From: a bacterium HR33
GTDB lineage: Bacteria; Gemmatimonadota; Gemmatimonadetes; Gemmatimonadales; GWC2-71-9
Reading direction: 5' to 3'
DNA: 64,000 nt
Assembly (NCBI GenBank): GCA_002923375.1
Contig: BEIJ01000001.1
Span: forward strand, 186,001-250,000
Position numbers and translations under genes: made by a program. Every line of letters starts with the position of its first letter. Position 1 is the first letter of the stretch. A model generated the notes under the pieces. That model saw only the letters and a list, made by a program, of their open reading frames with translations. It was not told where the DNA came from and did no database searches. Below are positions 9,033 through 18,078 of this stretch, piece after piece.

Positions 9033-9524
9033 TCAGCTTTCGAACAATTTGTCAATTTCGTCCTCCGCCCCCGCCAAAATCCCTTTCTGGTCGGCACTGG
9101 GAGCACCCCGGTTGAACATCTCTTCGAACACTTTGGCCAGATCGCTCACCGCCTGCTTCACCCGCAGCCGCACCAAACCTACCGTAGTTCGCTGGTCGAA
9201 CAGGACGACCAGAATCACCTTCCGCGCCACGTCCGCCAGGTACATCGACTCCTTCTCCCCCTGGTGGAACAGGGACGCGAATTCCGGCTCTCCGATCATC
9301 TTGGCCAGCTGGTCGTTCGCGCTGAAGTCCGCAGCTGTGAGCGACGCAAACGCGGTAGGGTCGAACGAAAGTTGCTCTCCCGCGTTCGCCAAAAGCTGTC
9401 CCGCCCGATCCACCAGAAGAGCGCACCGGGCATTGGATTCCTTGAGCAGCGTGTTCATGTGCTCCAGGATCCGCTTGTAGTCCTGCTCTCCCAAAGACCA
9501 CGTGCCGGCTCTTGTCTCCGTCAT
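9033..9524 (-). CDS. mglB: roadblock/LC7-domain protein, MglB-like regulator of MglA
   Basis: A 163-residue roadblock/LC7 protein. The first ~120 residues carry the alternating strand/helix pattern with '[16 protein letters not shown]' and '[18 protein letters not shown]'. The last ~35 residues are a charged tail (ADQKG... DEIDKLFES) like that of MglB. MglB dimers act as GAP and pole-sorting partner for MglA. The adjacent mglA makes this assignment firm. The ATG lies 9 bases after the stop of the small membrane gene at 9534, consistent with one transcript from recR through mglA. Confidence 0.9.
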   Translation of the reverse strand: MTETRAGTWSLGEQDYKRILEHMNTLLKESNARCALLVDRAGQLLANAGEQLSFDPTAFASLTAADFSANDQLAKMIGEPEFASLFHQGEKESMYLADVARKVILVVLFDQRTTVGLVRLRVKQAVSDLAKVFEEMFNRGAPSADQKGILAGAEDEIDKLFES

Positions 9525-9533
9525 GGCTCCTCG

Positions 9534-9803
9534 CTAGCCGAGTGCCGCTTCCATCCGCTTCAGTATAGCGCTGGCTCTGCGCCGAAGCATCGGGTGGCTC
9601 TCCCACTCCACATAATCGCGCAGCAGTCGCACGGTTTCCACGCTGGGGCGCCCGCTCAGATAGCCCAGGGCCGACAGGCGGCGCAGAGGACGATCGCTGA
9701 AGAGATCCTGCCGGTACCGGTCCATCGTGTACTGGGCCAGTAACAGCCCCAAAAGGCTGCCGATCCCAAAGCCCAGGAGGGCGGCCTTGGCTTTAGGTCC
9801 CAT
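9534..9803 (-). CDS. small membrane-anchored protein of unknown function
   Basis: An 89-residue protein with one N-terminal transmembrane helix (about residues 8-25, GFGIGSLLGLLLAQY core) followed by ~60 charged, helical residues with a HEAT-repeat-like pattern ('LRRLSALGYLSG...VRLLRDYVEWESHPMLRRRA'). No known domain could be named. The start codon overlaps the recR stop (TGATG), so it is translationally coupled to recR and lies directly upstream of mglB-mglA. Its position suggests, but does not show, a membrane role linked to MglAB. Confidence 0.75.
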   Translation of the reverse strand: MGPKAKAALLGFGIGSLLGLLLAQYTMDRYRQDLFSDRPLRRLSALGYLSGRPSVETVRLLRDYVEWESHPMLRRRASAILKRMEAALG

Positions 9804-10399
9804 CAGCCGGTCATCTCTCTACGAGCGGCCAAAGCTCGGGCGATCGTAACCGAGTCGGCGTACTCCAAGTCTCCTCCCACCGGCAAACCGAGAGCGATCC
9901 GGCTGATCCGAACGCCGTAGCGTTCCAAAAGACCCCGCACATAAGTCGCCGTAACCTCGCCCTCCATGGAGGGATCGGTGGCCAAGATCACCTCCCGCAC
10001 TACCGATCCGTTCGCCACCCGGGCAACCAAGGAATCGAGGCGCAGCTGCTCGGGACCGACTCCGTCCAGAGGAGACAGATGTCCACCTAGTACGTGGTAC
10101 AGGCCGCGGTACTCTCCGGTTTTTTCTATCGCCGCAATATCCGCGGCGTCCTCCACCACGCACAGCATCGAACGGTCACGCCTGGTGTCGGCACAGATGA
10201 GGCAGGGATCGGTATCGCTCCAGTTACCGCACACCGAGCACGCCTTCACTTGCTCGGCCAAGTTCAGCAAGGCTTTCGCCAGGCGCTCGATGACAGCGCG
10301 CGGCTGCTTCAGCAGGAAATACGTCAGCCGCGCCGCGGTCTTCCGCCCGATCCCCGGCAGGCGCGCCAGCTCGGCGACCGCCTCTTCTATCGCCGACAC
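9803..10399 (-). CDS. recR: recombination mediator protein RecR
   Basis: Clamp-like DNA-binding protein of the RecFOR pathway, loading RecA on gapped DNA. It has an N-terminal helix-hairpin-helix (LPGIGRKTAARL), a C4 zinc finger with CSVC and CLIC pairs around residues 54-69, a Toprim domain (VVEDAADIAAIE through ILATDPSMEGEVTATY), and the C-terminal RIALGLPVGGDLEYAD Walker-like signature. Length 198 aa, standard. It follows ybaB by 5 bases in the conserved dnaX-ybaB-recR order. Confidence 0.97.
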   Translation of the reverse strand: MSAIEEAVAELARLPGIGRKTAARLTYFLLKQPRAVIERLAKALLNLAEQVKACSVCGNWSDTDPCLICADTRRDRSMLCVVEDAADIAAIEKTGEYRGLYHVLGGHLSPLDGVGPEQLRLDSLVARVANGSVVREVILATDPSMEGEVTATYVRGLLERYGVRISRIALGLPVGGDLEYADSVTIARALAARREMTG

Positions 10400-10404
10400 G
10401 ACTC

Positions 10405-10722
10405 TCAGAACGGCAGCTGGAAAGGAAGCGGCAGCCCGCCTGCGAGCTTGCGCAACTCCTCGCGATAAAGCTCTTCCGCTCGCCGCTGAGCGTCCGCCAC
10501 CGCTGCAGCCACCAAATCCTCCAGCAGCTCGACGTCCCCTTCAGCCACCACCGACGGATCGATCTTCACCCGCCGGATTCGCCCCCGGCCGTCGGCCGTC
10601 ACCTCCACAATCCCGCCCCCCGCCGAACCCGTGACGGTACGCTGCGAGAGCTCCGTCTGTATCTGGCTCAGCCTGCCTTGTACCTGCTGGCTGAGCTGCA
10701 AAAGTTGGGAAAAATCAGGCAT
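10405..10722 (-). CDS. YbaB/EbfC family nucleoid-associated protein
   Basis: Small DNA-binding protein of 105 aa that dimerises and coats DNA. Recognisable by the N-terminal amphipathic helix (LLQLSQQVQGRLSQIQTEL), the central 'GGGIVEVTADGRGRIRRVKIDPSVV' beta-sheet and the C-terminal helix 'VAAAVADAQRRAEELYREEL'. The frame is open far upstream, into dnaX, but the ATG at 10722 gives the normal family N-terminus and length. A TATACT -10-like box lies at 10757-10752, ~29 bases upstream, so ybaB-recR may have its own promoter in addition to read-through from dnaX. Confidence 0.92.
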   Translation of the reverse strand: MPDFSQLLQLSQQVQGRLSQIQTELSQRTVTGSAGGGIVEVTADGRGRIRRVKIDPSVVAEGDVELLEDLVAAAVADAQRRAEELYREELRKLAGGLPLPFQLPF

Positions 10723-10762
10723 CAGTCCACTGATCCCGATCAAAGGTTCAAAGTATAGTCCG

Positions 10763-10785
10763 CCCTCGCCCCATGCAAGCGAGGG
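10763..10785 (-). terminator. hairpin between dnaX and ybaB
   Basis: Perfect 7-bp inverted repeat CCCTCGC / GCGAGGG (10763-10769 and 10779-10785) with a 9-base loop, starting about 10 bases past the dnaX stop. No T-run follows, so it would be at best a partial terminator or an mRNA processing/stability hairpin ahead of the TATACT box. Confidence 0.35.
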
Positions 10786-10795
10786 TAACACGCCG

Positions 10796-12433
10796 TCATT
10801 CCAACAGTTCCAGATCCAGCTCCTCCACCGCTGCGTCGAGAGCCGGATCCCGCGCCCGGTAAGCCAGCAGTCGCTCCTCCCGCTCTCCCCGAGTGTCAAG
10901 CCGCTTGGGCTCCGACAACCCCCGCTCCTTCCGTGCAGCGCGAACCACAACAGCCAGCCTGCGACCCACGAGCTCCGCTATGGCATCGGCCAGAATCCTC
11001 CGCGCCTGGTCGGAGTCCGCCACGCCCGCTTCCGACTCGCCCACCTCCACGACCACCCGCTCTCCCGAGACCTCGGCAACCGCCGCGTTCTTCAGAGCAT
11101 CCCTGAGAATTCTGCTCTTCCGACCCACCGCCTCCAGCACCAACTCCCACCCTTCCTCGAGCCGCTCGGGATCCAGTCTCACTCGGCTCCCGGACTCGGA
11201 AGCCGAAGGCGCCGAGGCAGCGGCGCGGAGAGTATCGGGATTGCCGGCCCGGCCAGCTCTCTCCCCCGTGGCGGGCTTTCCCTCCCGCAGCAGCTGCAAA
11301 ACCTCCCGGAGTTCCACGGTGCGGTCCAAGAGCGTCCAGTGGAGAAGCAGCGTCTCCACGTGAAGCCGCGCGTTGGCGCTCCGTCGGACCGCACCTTCCG
11401 CATCGCCCAGCAGCTTGAGCATCCGCAAAAGATCCCCGGGTTGAAAATTCTGCACATGGCGATCCACCGCCGCCCGCAGCGTATCGGTCAGAGCTTCCGG
11501 CTGGCCTCCCAGCGATCGCACCATGAGCGCCCGCAGTAGGTCACCCAAGCCACCCACGAACTCCGCCAGGTCCGCCCCGCCTTCCACCAGACGCGCTACC
11601 ATCGGGAAGACCTCGGCACTCCGCCGCTCTGCCACCAGGTCCAGCACTTCGGCGTAGATCTCGTCGTCTATCAAGCCCAACGCCTCCCGCACGCGCGCAG
11701 CGGTCACCGGACCCTCGCCGAAAGCCACCGCCTGGTCCAACAACGAAAGAGCGTCCCGAAGCGCACCGCCGGCGATGCGCGCTATGAGGAGCACGGCATC
11801 CTCCTCGATCTCGATTCCTTCTCTCCCGGCCACGAACTTGAGCCGCTCCGCGATCGCCTGGGGACCGATGCGGCGAAAATCGAACCTTTGCATCCGGCTG
11901 AGTACCGGCGCTGCAGTGTTGGCGATGCGCTGGGGATCGGTGGTGGCGAAAACGAAAACCACGCGCGGAGGCGGCTCCTCCAAAATCTTGAGGAGCGCGT
12001 TCCACGCCTCCCGGGTCAGCATATGGGCTTCGTCCACTATGTAAACCTTGGACCGGCTGGGGGCGCTGGCCGCGTACATCGCCCTCTCGCGCAGTTCCCG
12101 GGCATCGTCCACTCCCCGATTGCTCGCGGCGTCAATCTCCACCACATCCAGGTTCGCCGCCCCGGACCATATCCGAAGGCAAGAATCGCACTCGGCGCAA
12201 GGTTCGCCGCTCGAAACCCCCGCACCGCTCGTGCGCCTCTCGCAGTTGAGCGCCATGGCAAGGATCCGCGCCGCCGTGGTCTTACCCACGCCGCGAGGAC
12301 CCGCCAGCAAATAGGCATGCGCCACGCGATTGCGGGCCAGAGCCCCGGCGAGCCCCGCCGCCACATGATCCTGGCCTATGAGCTCGGCAAAACGCTTGGG
12401 ACGGTACTTGCGGGCCAGTGCCTGGTAAGTCAT
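10796..12433 (-). CDS. dnaX: DNA polymerase III subunit gamma/tau
   Basis: Clamp-loader ATPase of the replisome. N-terminus RKYRPKRFAELIGQ, Walker A GPRGVGKTT (about 45-53), a cysteine cluster for zinc (CERR...CAECDSC), Walker B with DEAHML, the sensor FVFATTDPQRI, and the arginine-finger region following SRMQRFDFRRI. The AAA+ part ends near residue 360. The remaining ~180 residues are a variable tau-like tail (Ala/Glu/Arg-rich). No clear slippery A-run for gamma frameshifting was seen. The SRP RNA gene lies just upstream, as in several other bacteria. Confidence 0.96.
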   Translation of the reverse strand: MTYQALARKYRPKRFAELIGQDHVAAGLAGALARNRVAHAYLLAGPRGVGKTTAARILAMALNCERRTSGAGVSSGEPCAECDSCLRIWSGAANLDVVEIDAASNRGVDDARELRERAMYAASAPSRSKVYIVDEAHMLTREAWNALLKILEEPPPRVVFVFATTDPQRIANTAAPVLSRMQRFDFRRIGPQAIAERLKFVAGREGIEIEEDAVLLIARIAGGALRDALSLLDQAVAFGEGPVTAARVREALGLIDDEIYAEVLDLVAERRSAEVFPMVARLVEGGADLAEFVGGLGDLLRALMVRSLGGQPEALTDTLRAAVDRHVQNFQPGDLLRMLKLLGDAEGAVRRSANARLHVETLLLHWTLLDRTVELREVLQLLREGKPATGERAGRAGNPDTLRAAASAPSASESGSRVRLDPERLEEGWELVLEAVGRKSRILRDALKNAAVAEVSGERVVVEVGESEAGVADSDQARRILADAIAELVGRRLAVVVRAARKERGLSEPKRLDTRGEREERLLAYRARDPALDAAVEELDLELLE

Positions 12434-12464
12434 CTAGCTCATGCGCAGCCCAAGTAGTCGGAAA

Positions 12465-12565
12465 GTGCCCCAGGCACCCCGAAGCGACGCCGGCTCTCGC
12501 TTAGCGCTGCTACCTTCACGGTCCTGACGCGGTTCGCGCGCAGGCGACCTCCGGACCTGGGGCAC
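12465..12565 (-). ncRNA. ffs: signal recognition particle RNA, small bacterial type (4.5S-like)
   Basis: RNA of about 101 nt read on the minus strand. The two ends pair perfectly: GTGCCCCAGG at the 5' end with CCTGGGGCAC at the 3' end. The apical domain IV is plain: GUCAGGACC, a loop, then GGUAGCAGC, matching the SRP consensus that binds the M-domain of Ffh (asymmetric AGCAG side and CAGG side intact). The loop is GUGAA rather than GGAA/GNRA, one base longer than usual. A short T-run (CACTTT) follows the 3' end. It lies between an ABC exporter and dnaX in a 166-base intergenic gap. Confidence 0.92.
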
Positions 12566-12569
12566 AGGT

Positions 12570-12598
12570 AAACTAGCCAACAATGACGCCCGAGACAA
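12570..12598 (-). promoter_or_regulatory. promoter of the SRP RNA gene
   Basis: Minus strand: -35 TTGTCT (12598-12593), 17-base spacer, -10 TAGTTT (12575-12570), a few bases before the predicted RNA 5' end at about 12565. It lies just after the stop of the upstream ABC transporter gene, so the RNA can be an independent unit that may also read into dnaX. Confidence 0.45.
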
Positions 12599-12599
12599 T

Positions 12600-14360
12600 T
12601 CACGCCACCGCTGCGAGGAACAACTGCTGGGCCGCGTAACGCCGGTATAGACTGTCGGGCCGCCGCATCAGATCTTCGTGCCGTCCCTGTTCCACGATCC
12701 TCCCCCGATCCACGACCACCACCCGGTCCGCGTTCTGAACCGTCGTCAGCCGGTGCGCGATCACGATCGCCGTCCTCCCCGCCAGCAAAGCCCGCAGCGC
12801 CTCTCTGATCAACGCTTCCGATTCCGGGTCAAGAGCCGAAGTCGGCTCGTCCAGAATGACGACAGGCGCGTCTTTCAGGATCGCCCTGGCTATGGCCAAC
12901 CTCTGTCGCTCCCCTCCGGACAGCCGGGCTCCCCGCTCCCCTAATTCGGTCTCGTAGCCGCGCGGCAGGCGCTGTATGAACTCGTGGGCTTGAGCCAGGC
13001 GCGCAGCGCGCTCGATTTCTTCCCAACCCGCCTCCGGCCGTCCCAACCGCAAGTTGTCCAATACCGTGCCGCTGAGAAGGATCGGTTCCTGCGCAACGAT
13101 GGCGATATTCTGGCGCAACGATCTCAGGGTAAAATCCCGAACGTCGATCCCGTCCACCAACACCCGCCCGCCCTGAACGTCGTAGAAGCGGACCACCAGC
13201 TTGGCTATAGTGGACTTCCCGGCTCCGCTCGGCCCCACCAGCGCCACCGTTTCCCCGGGCGCTATTCTGAGATTCAAATCTTGGACCACCGGACGCTCCG
13301 GATCGTAGCCGAAAGTCACAGAATCGAAGACCACCTCACCGCGGGCGCGGGCCAAAACCGCGGCTCCCGGACGGTCATCCACCTCCGGATAGGTGTCGAA
13401 TACCTCGAAAATGCGGTCCATGGCCGCCAAGCTGTTGGTCAAGATCAAGTTGAGCTCCGTCAGGCGCTGAACCGGCTGATACAACAGTCCCAGCGTCGCG
13501 TAAAACGCCATCAGAGTTCCAACGCTCAGCCTTCCTGCCCAGACCTCGGTAGCTCCGAACCAGAGTACCAATATGGGACCGATGGCGGTCAGAAACCCGG
13601 TGGCGCCCAGTGCCAGAGATTGGAGGCGCACGTTGGACAAGACCGTGTTCAAGAACCGCTCGCTCCGGAGCCGGAAGTCACGCACCTCCGCCTCCTCCCG
13701 GGTAAAAGCCTGAATGGTAGAGATCGCCGCAAAGTTCTCGTGCACTTCTCCGGAAAGCTCCTGCAGCTGATCGTGAATCGCCCGGCTCTTCTCGCGGATT
13801 CGGCGGTTGAGAGTTGCGCTCACCCATGCGTAAAACGGAAACACTGCAAGGGCGGCCAGCGCCAGTTTCCAGTGCCACAACAGCAGCACTCCCACGATAG
13901 CGGAGACCGCTGCCAGATCCATCACCGTGTTTACAAAGGCGGCCCCGACGAAATTCTGCGCCGAGGCTATATCGGTCGTCATCCGGGCCACCACTTCCCC
14001 CACTTTCTGCCGATCGAAGAACGAGAGACTCATACGCTGGAGATGCTGGTACAGCCGGAGCCGGAGGTCGAAAATCAGCCGGTGCCCCGCCAGGCCCGCC
14101 AGATAGGAACGCCAGTAGCTGGCTACGGCGTACACCCCGTACAGCCCCACCAGCCCTGCCATCAGCATGTGAAGCTCCACCCGCGACCGCCTCTGCGACA
14201 GCAGAAAATCGTCCACCAGAAGCTTCAGGGTCCAAGGAAGAACCAGCGGTATGAGATAGCGGACCACCCCGCAAAGAGCCGCCAGGGCAACGAGATGGCG
14301 GTAGGGTCGCAAAAATCCGAGAAAACGAATCAGACTGCTGCGCCGGTATCTTCCGGCCAT
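12600..14360 (-). CDS. ABC transporter, fused permease and ATPase (exporter type)
   Basis: 586-aa half-transporter of the MsbA/multidrug type that homodimerises in the inner membrane. The first ~320 residues hold six transmembrane helices (ABC_membrane domain). The ATPase begins near residue 335: Walker A GPSGAGKST, Q-loop VAQEP, signature LSGGERQRLA, Walker B VVILDEPTSALD, H-loop IAHRLTTV. Substrate cannot be told; lipid, peptide or drug export are all typical. Start ATG at 14360 abuts the trkH stop without a gap, so it is co-transcribed with trkA-trkH. Confidence 0.93.
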   Translation of the reverse strand: MAGRYRRSSLIRFLGFLRPYRHLVALAALCGVVRYLIPLVLPWTLKLLVDDFLLSQRRSRVELHMLMAGLVGLYGVYAVASYWRSYLAGLAGHRLIFDLRLRLYQHLQRMSLSFFDRQKVGEVVARMTTDIASAQNFVGAAFVNTVMDLAAVSAIVGVLLLWHWKLALAALAVFPFYAWVSATLNRRIREKSRAIHDQLQELSGEVHENFAAISTIQAFTREEAEVRDFRLRSERFLNTVLSNVRLQSLALGATGFLTAIGPILVLWFGATEVWAGRLSVGTLMAFYATLGLLYQPVQRLTELNLILTNSLAAMDRIFEVFDTYPEVDDRPGAAVLARARGEVVFDSVTFGYDPERPVVQDLNLRIAPGETVALVGPSGAGKSTIAKLVVRFYDVQGGRVLVDGIDVRDFTLRSLRQNIAIVAQEPILLSGTVLDNLRLGRPEAGWEEIERAARLAQAHEFIQRLPRGYETELGERGARLSGGERQRLAIARAILKDAPVVILDEPTSALDPESEALIREALRALLAGRTAIVIAHRLTTVQNADRVVVVDRGRIVEQGRHEDLMRRPDSLYRRYAAQQLFLAAVA

Positions 14361-15797
14361 CTACTTCCTCCTCCAGGTCTCCGGCAGAAAGAGAACCAAT
14401 AGAGTGTAGAACTCCAGTCTGCCGAGGAGCATCAAAGCGACCAAGACCAATTGCGAGGCCCAATTCAAGTCTCCGTAGTGGGCACTGGGACCCACCGCTC
14501 CCAGTCCGGGACCGATGCTGGACATCGCTGACAGGGCAGCGGAGGTAGCGGTCACCAGATCGCTTCCCAGGGCGGCCAGCAGAATGGTTCCGATACCGTG
14601 AGTGGCCACATACAGGCCGAGGAAGGCCGTCACGTTCAGCACCACGTCGCCTCTAATCGGCCTGCTGCCCAAGCGAGGCACGAATATGGCCCGGGGGTGC
14701 AGTACCTTGCGTATCTCTCCGAACGCATGCTGCGCCACCACCACCGCGCGAACCACTTTGAATCCCCCGCCGGTGGATCCTCCCATCGCCCCTACGAACA
14801 TCAGTCCCAGCAACGTTACCTGGCACACGGACGGCCAAGCTGCAAAGTCGGCCGTGGCAAAACCGGTGGAGGTCAAAACCGCCACCACGTTGAATGCCGC
14901 CTGGCGGAGAAGCTCGAAATCAAAGCTTCCCCGGGAGGCCCAAAGCGCCGCCAGCGCTATCCCAATCGCCCCGGCCGCTATACCCACGTACCAACGCCAC
15001 TCGGCATCCCTCACCCAGGCTCCGAACCGTCCGGTGAGCACGGCGTAATGGAGCGTGAAGTTGGTCCCCGCAACCAACATGAAGAAAACGGTCACCCACT
15101 GAATCGCCGGCGAGAAGTAGCCCAGCGACTGCGTGCGCGTCGAGAATCCTCCAGTCGCCATCACGCTCATAGCGTGGTTCACGGCGTCGAACAGAGACAT
15201 GCCCAAGATCAAATAGACCAGCAACGCTAGAAGGGTAAGCAGCGCATAGACACCCCACAGCAGCCTCGCGGTGGCAGCTATGCGGGGAGCGAGCCGGTCG
15301 GTTTTGATACCCGGGGCCTCCGCGCTGAAGAGCTGCGCTCCACCCATTCCCAGGAACGGAAGAATCGCCACGCCCAACACTATGATCCCCATTCCACCCA
15401 GCCAGTGAGTAACGCTGCGCCACAGCAGCACGCTCCGCGGGAGATCCTCCATGCGGGGGAACACCGTGGCTCCGGTGGTGGTGAACCCGGCTACCGACTC
15501 GAAGAGTGCCTCCACCGGACTGGATAGCACGCCGGTCGTAAGAAAGGGAACGCTCCCGGCCACCACCACGGCCAGCCAACCCACCCCTACCACCACCAGC
15601 GCCTCCCGCGGATTGAGTTCGACCTTCCGGGGCGTAGCGAACCAAAGGACCGAACCCGCCCCCGCCACCGACAAGAACGCGGCAAGCCAAGTCCACAACT
15701 GTCCCTCCGCAGCTCCGATAACCGTGGAGGGCAGCATGGCTGCCCCTACCCACACCAGGAGGGCTCCCACCAAATGGAGAACCTCGGCAAGGTTCAC
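14361..15797 (-). CDS. trkH: TrkH-family potassium uptake channel subunit
   Basis: Inner-membrane K+ (or Na+-coupled) channel of the Trk/Ktr/HKT superfamily, 478 aa. The four selectivity-filter P-loops are visible: TTTGATVF, MATGGFSTR, TSTGFATADF and SSIGPGLGAVG, each with the conserved Gly. These separate the M1-P-M2 repeats. It works with the cytosolic RCK ring encoded 12 bases upstream (trkA). The short N-terminal domain (478 aa in total) suggests a KtrB-like or short TrkH form. Confidence 0.93.
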   Translation of the reverse strand: MNLAEVLHLVGALLVWVGAAMLPSTVIGAAEGQLWTWLAAFLSVAGAGSVLWFATPRKVELNPREALVVVGVGWLAVVVAGSVPFLTTGVLSSPVEALFESVAGFTTTGATVFPRMEDLPRSVLLWRSVTHWLGGMGIIVLGVAILPFLGMGGAQLFSAEAPGIKTDRLAPRIAATARLLWGVYALLTLLALLVYLILGMSLFDAVNHAMSVMATGGFSTRTQSLGYFSPAIQWVTVFFMLVAGTNFTLHYAVLTGRFGAWVRDAEWRWYVGIAAGAIGIALAALWASRGSFDFELLRQAAFNVVAVLTSTGFATADFAAWPSVCQVTLLGLMFVGAMGGSTGGGFKVVRAVVVAQHAFGEIRKVLHPRAIFVPRLGSRPIRGDVVLNVTAFLGLYVATHGIGTILLAALGSDLVTATSAALSAMSSIGPGLGAVGPSAHYGDLNWASQLVLVALMLLGRLEFYTLLVLFLPETWRRK

Positions 15798-15809
15798 TGC
15801 AGGATGAGG

Positions 15810-17156
15810 CTACCCGTTGAAAAGCTTCACCACGGAGCCCACGGCTTCCGGCAGGGCGAAAACGATCGCTGTATCCCCGGCCCTCAGGACGTCGGCGCCC
15901 CGAGGAATGATCACCTGCTCCCCGCGCACAATGGCGGCAACCAGGCAGCCCTCGGGGAACCGAATTTCTGCCAGCGGACGCCCCGCCACCGGGCTCCCGG
16001 GGTCCACTACGAAGCCGATAGCTTCGGCGTCGATGTCCTTGAGAGTCGCCACCCTGGTAACGGCACCCCGCCTCACGTAGCGTAGAATCGCCGCCGCCGC
16101 GGACAGCCTCGGGCTGACTGCGGTATCCAACCCAATTCTCCGGGCTAGAGGAACGTATTCCACCCGGTTCAAGAGCGTAATTACCTGCTTGGCGCCGGCC
16201 TGCTTGGCCAGAAGCGCCGAGAGAATGTTGATCTCGTCTCGCTCCGTCAGCGCCACGAAGGCGTCCATGCCTCCCACTCCCTCCAACTCCAAGAGCTCTA
16301 CATCGGTGGCGTCCGCGTTGAGCACCAGGGCTCGGTCCAACTTTTCGGCTAGATCCTGAGCCCGCTCGCGGTCCTTGACTATCAAAATCGCCTGCACATT
16401 GTGCTGCCGAAGGAGCTGCGCCAGATAGAACGCCTCGTGGCTCCCGCCCGCGATCATCACCCGGTGGACCTCGGAATGCTCGTAGCCGCACAACTCCAGC
16501 ACCCGGGGAATCGCCGCTGTCGCCGCCACCACGTAAACGTGATCTCCCGCCCTTATCTCCGAGTTACCCGTGGGAACTACCGTCTTGCCCCCCCGCTCGA
16601 TGGCTACCGTCAGAATGGGCCTCCCTTGCTCCGCTGCACCGATCTCGGCCAGTTTCCGCCCGGCGATCGGAGCCTTCTCGGTTACCACCAAGCCCACCAG
16701 CTGAACCGCTCCCCCGGCAAACACGGCGATGTCCGTGGCGGCGGTCGATTGCAGCAGCCGGAAAGTTTCCAGCGCCAGCTCGCGTTCCGGATTGATCATG
16801 ACATCCACGCCGAACAACTCCGGCTGGAGGCGGCCACCGTCGGTATAGAAATCGGGGTTGGAAATTCTCGCGATCCGCGTCAAGTTGCGCCGGGCCCTGG
16901 CAGTCATGCAGCAGACCAGGTTGACCTCATCCAAGTTGGTCACCGCAGCCAGCAGCTCCGCCTCCTTGATCCCCGCCCTCTCCAGCACCGCCGGGCTCGA
17001 ACCGCTCCCCTCCACCACCGCCACGTCCAAGCGGCTCTGGATGTAGTCGAGCCGTTCGGGATTCACGTCCACCACCACCACATCGTGCTGCTCTGCCGAC
17101 AGGCGCTGAGCCACCTGGTAGCCGACCTCCCCCGCTCCGACCACTATGACCCGCAT
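15810..17156 (-). CDS. trkA: Trk system potassium uptake regulator TrkA
   Basis: Cytosolic NAD(H)/ATP-binding gating ring for TrkH. 448 aa with two tandem RCK halves: first Rossmann motif VVGAGEVGYQVAQRL at the N-terminus with acidic VVDVNPERL, a TrkA-C domain ending about 215, a second Rossmann-like half from about 228 (VMIAGGSHEAFYLAQLL, a modified glycine motif), and a second TrkA-C near the end. Two-RCK length is typical of TrkA rather than the single-RCK KtrA. Placed upstream of trkH on the same strand. Confidence 0.95.
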   Translation of the reverse strand: MRVIVVGAGEVGYQVAQRLSAEQHDVVVVDVNPERLDYIQSRLDVAVVEGSGSSPAVLERAGIKEAELLAAVTNLDEVNLVCCMTARARRNLTRIARISNPDFYTDGGRLQPELFGVDVMINPERELALETFRLLQSTAATDIAVFAGGAVQLVGLVVTEKAPIAGRKLAEIGAAEQGRPILTVAIERGGKTVVPTGNSEIRAGDHVYVVAATAAIPRVLELCGYEHSEVHRVMIAGGSHEAFYLAQLLRQHNVQAILIVKDRERAQDLAEKLDRALVLNADATDVELLELEGVGGMDAFVALTERDEINILSALLAKQAGAKQVITLLNRVEYVPLARRIGLDTAVSPRLSAAAAILRYVRRGAVTRVATLKDIDAEAIGFVVDPGSPVAGRPLAEIRFPEGCLVAAIVRGEQVIIPRGADVLRAGDTAIVFALPEAVGSVVKLFNG

Positions 17157-17181
17157 CTACCGCTCCGCCTACACAACCCTC

Positions 17182-18078
17182 TCATACCAACACGGCCCGC
17201 TGCTGCCGCTGCCGCTTCATGAGATCGTAAGTCTCCGCCACTTCCCCTCCTATCAAAAAGGCGCAGGCGGTGTAATAAACCCAGGCTACCAGGAGCACCA
17301 CAGCCACCGCATTACTCCCGGATAGCAAGCGGTCGAAGGTGGCGAATCGCACCAGATAAAACCCGTAGAGAGCCTTGGCGATCTCGAACGCCACCGCCGC
17401 CACTACGGCACCCACCAACGCCATATCCCAGCTTACCCGGCGCGAAGGCGCCAACGTGTAAACCAGAAAGAAAAGCACCACCATCGCCCCCAAAGCTCCC
17501 AGCTGGGCGACCAATCGACCCAGCCAAGGGTACGCCCCGAGCTGAACCGTAGCCAGAGCGTTCAACAGCAGTAGCACGAGACTGGCAAGAACCAGCGTCA
17601 GATCTATCCCCTTGCCCACCAACCATGGACGCGATTCTTCGGTATCGAACACTTCGTTGAGCGCCGCTCGGGCGCTACTGTAAAACCGGGTCGAAAACCA
17701 GACAAAGAGGGGCAAACCGACCAGCGAGAGCGTCTCCCGGCCCTCAGCCAGCCGCACCAAAAACCGCTCCGTCGCGACACGGAGTTGGGGGCTTCCCCGG
17801 GGCAAGGCGAAATCCAAGACGTTCTGCATCCCGCTCACCGGATCGGAAGCCGAATAGGCGAGATGCCCCAGGATCGCCAAGACCAACATGGTGAAGGGAA
17901 TGACCGCCACCAGGGCATCGAAAGCCAAAGCGCTAGCCAGAAAGAAAACATTGTCTTCGTACGCCGAGATGTACACCCGGCGCGCGAAGCCAAGAGGGGA
18001 AAATGCCCATCCCCGTCTCTGGTGCGGCGCCTTCGGTATCCCTCTCCCCGGCTCAGTCGTCCGCCGTCTCCTCCTCAC
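17182..18078 (-). CDS. YihY/BrkB-family inner-membrane protein
   Basis: Polytopic membrane protein with about six helices and the family core 'DNVFFLASALAFDALVAVIPF', 'RFYSSARAALNEVFD' and the late 'VLLVAWVYYTACAFLIGGEV'. The family was once annotated as RNase BN and has no settled biochemical role. The frame stays open to an ATG at 18168, but the extra residues are only the out-of-frame shadow of the ytxH end. I therefore chose the GTG at 18078 (298 aa, usual length, 26-base overlap with ytxH). A GTG at 17976 is an alternative. Tail is Lys/Arg/Gln-rich and cytosolic. Confidence 0.82.
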   Translation of the reverse strand: MRRRRRTTEPGRGIPKAPHQRRGWAFSPLGFARRVYISAYEDNVFFLASALAFDALVAVIPFTMLVLAILGHLAYSASDPVSGMQNVLDFALPRGSPQLRVATERFLVRLAEGRETLSLVGLPLFVWFSTRFYSSARAALNEVFDTEESRPWLVGKGIDLTLVLASLVLLLLNALATVQLGAYPWLGRLVAQLGALGAMVVLFFLVYTLAPSRRVSWDMALVGAVVAAVAFEIAKALYGFYLVRFATFDRLLSGSNAVAVVLLVAWVYYTACAFLIGGEVAETYDLMKRQRQQRAVLV

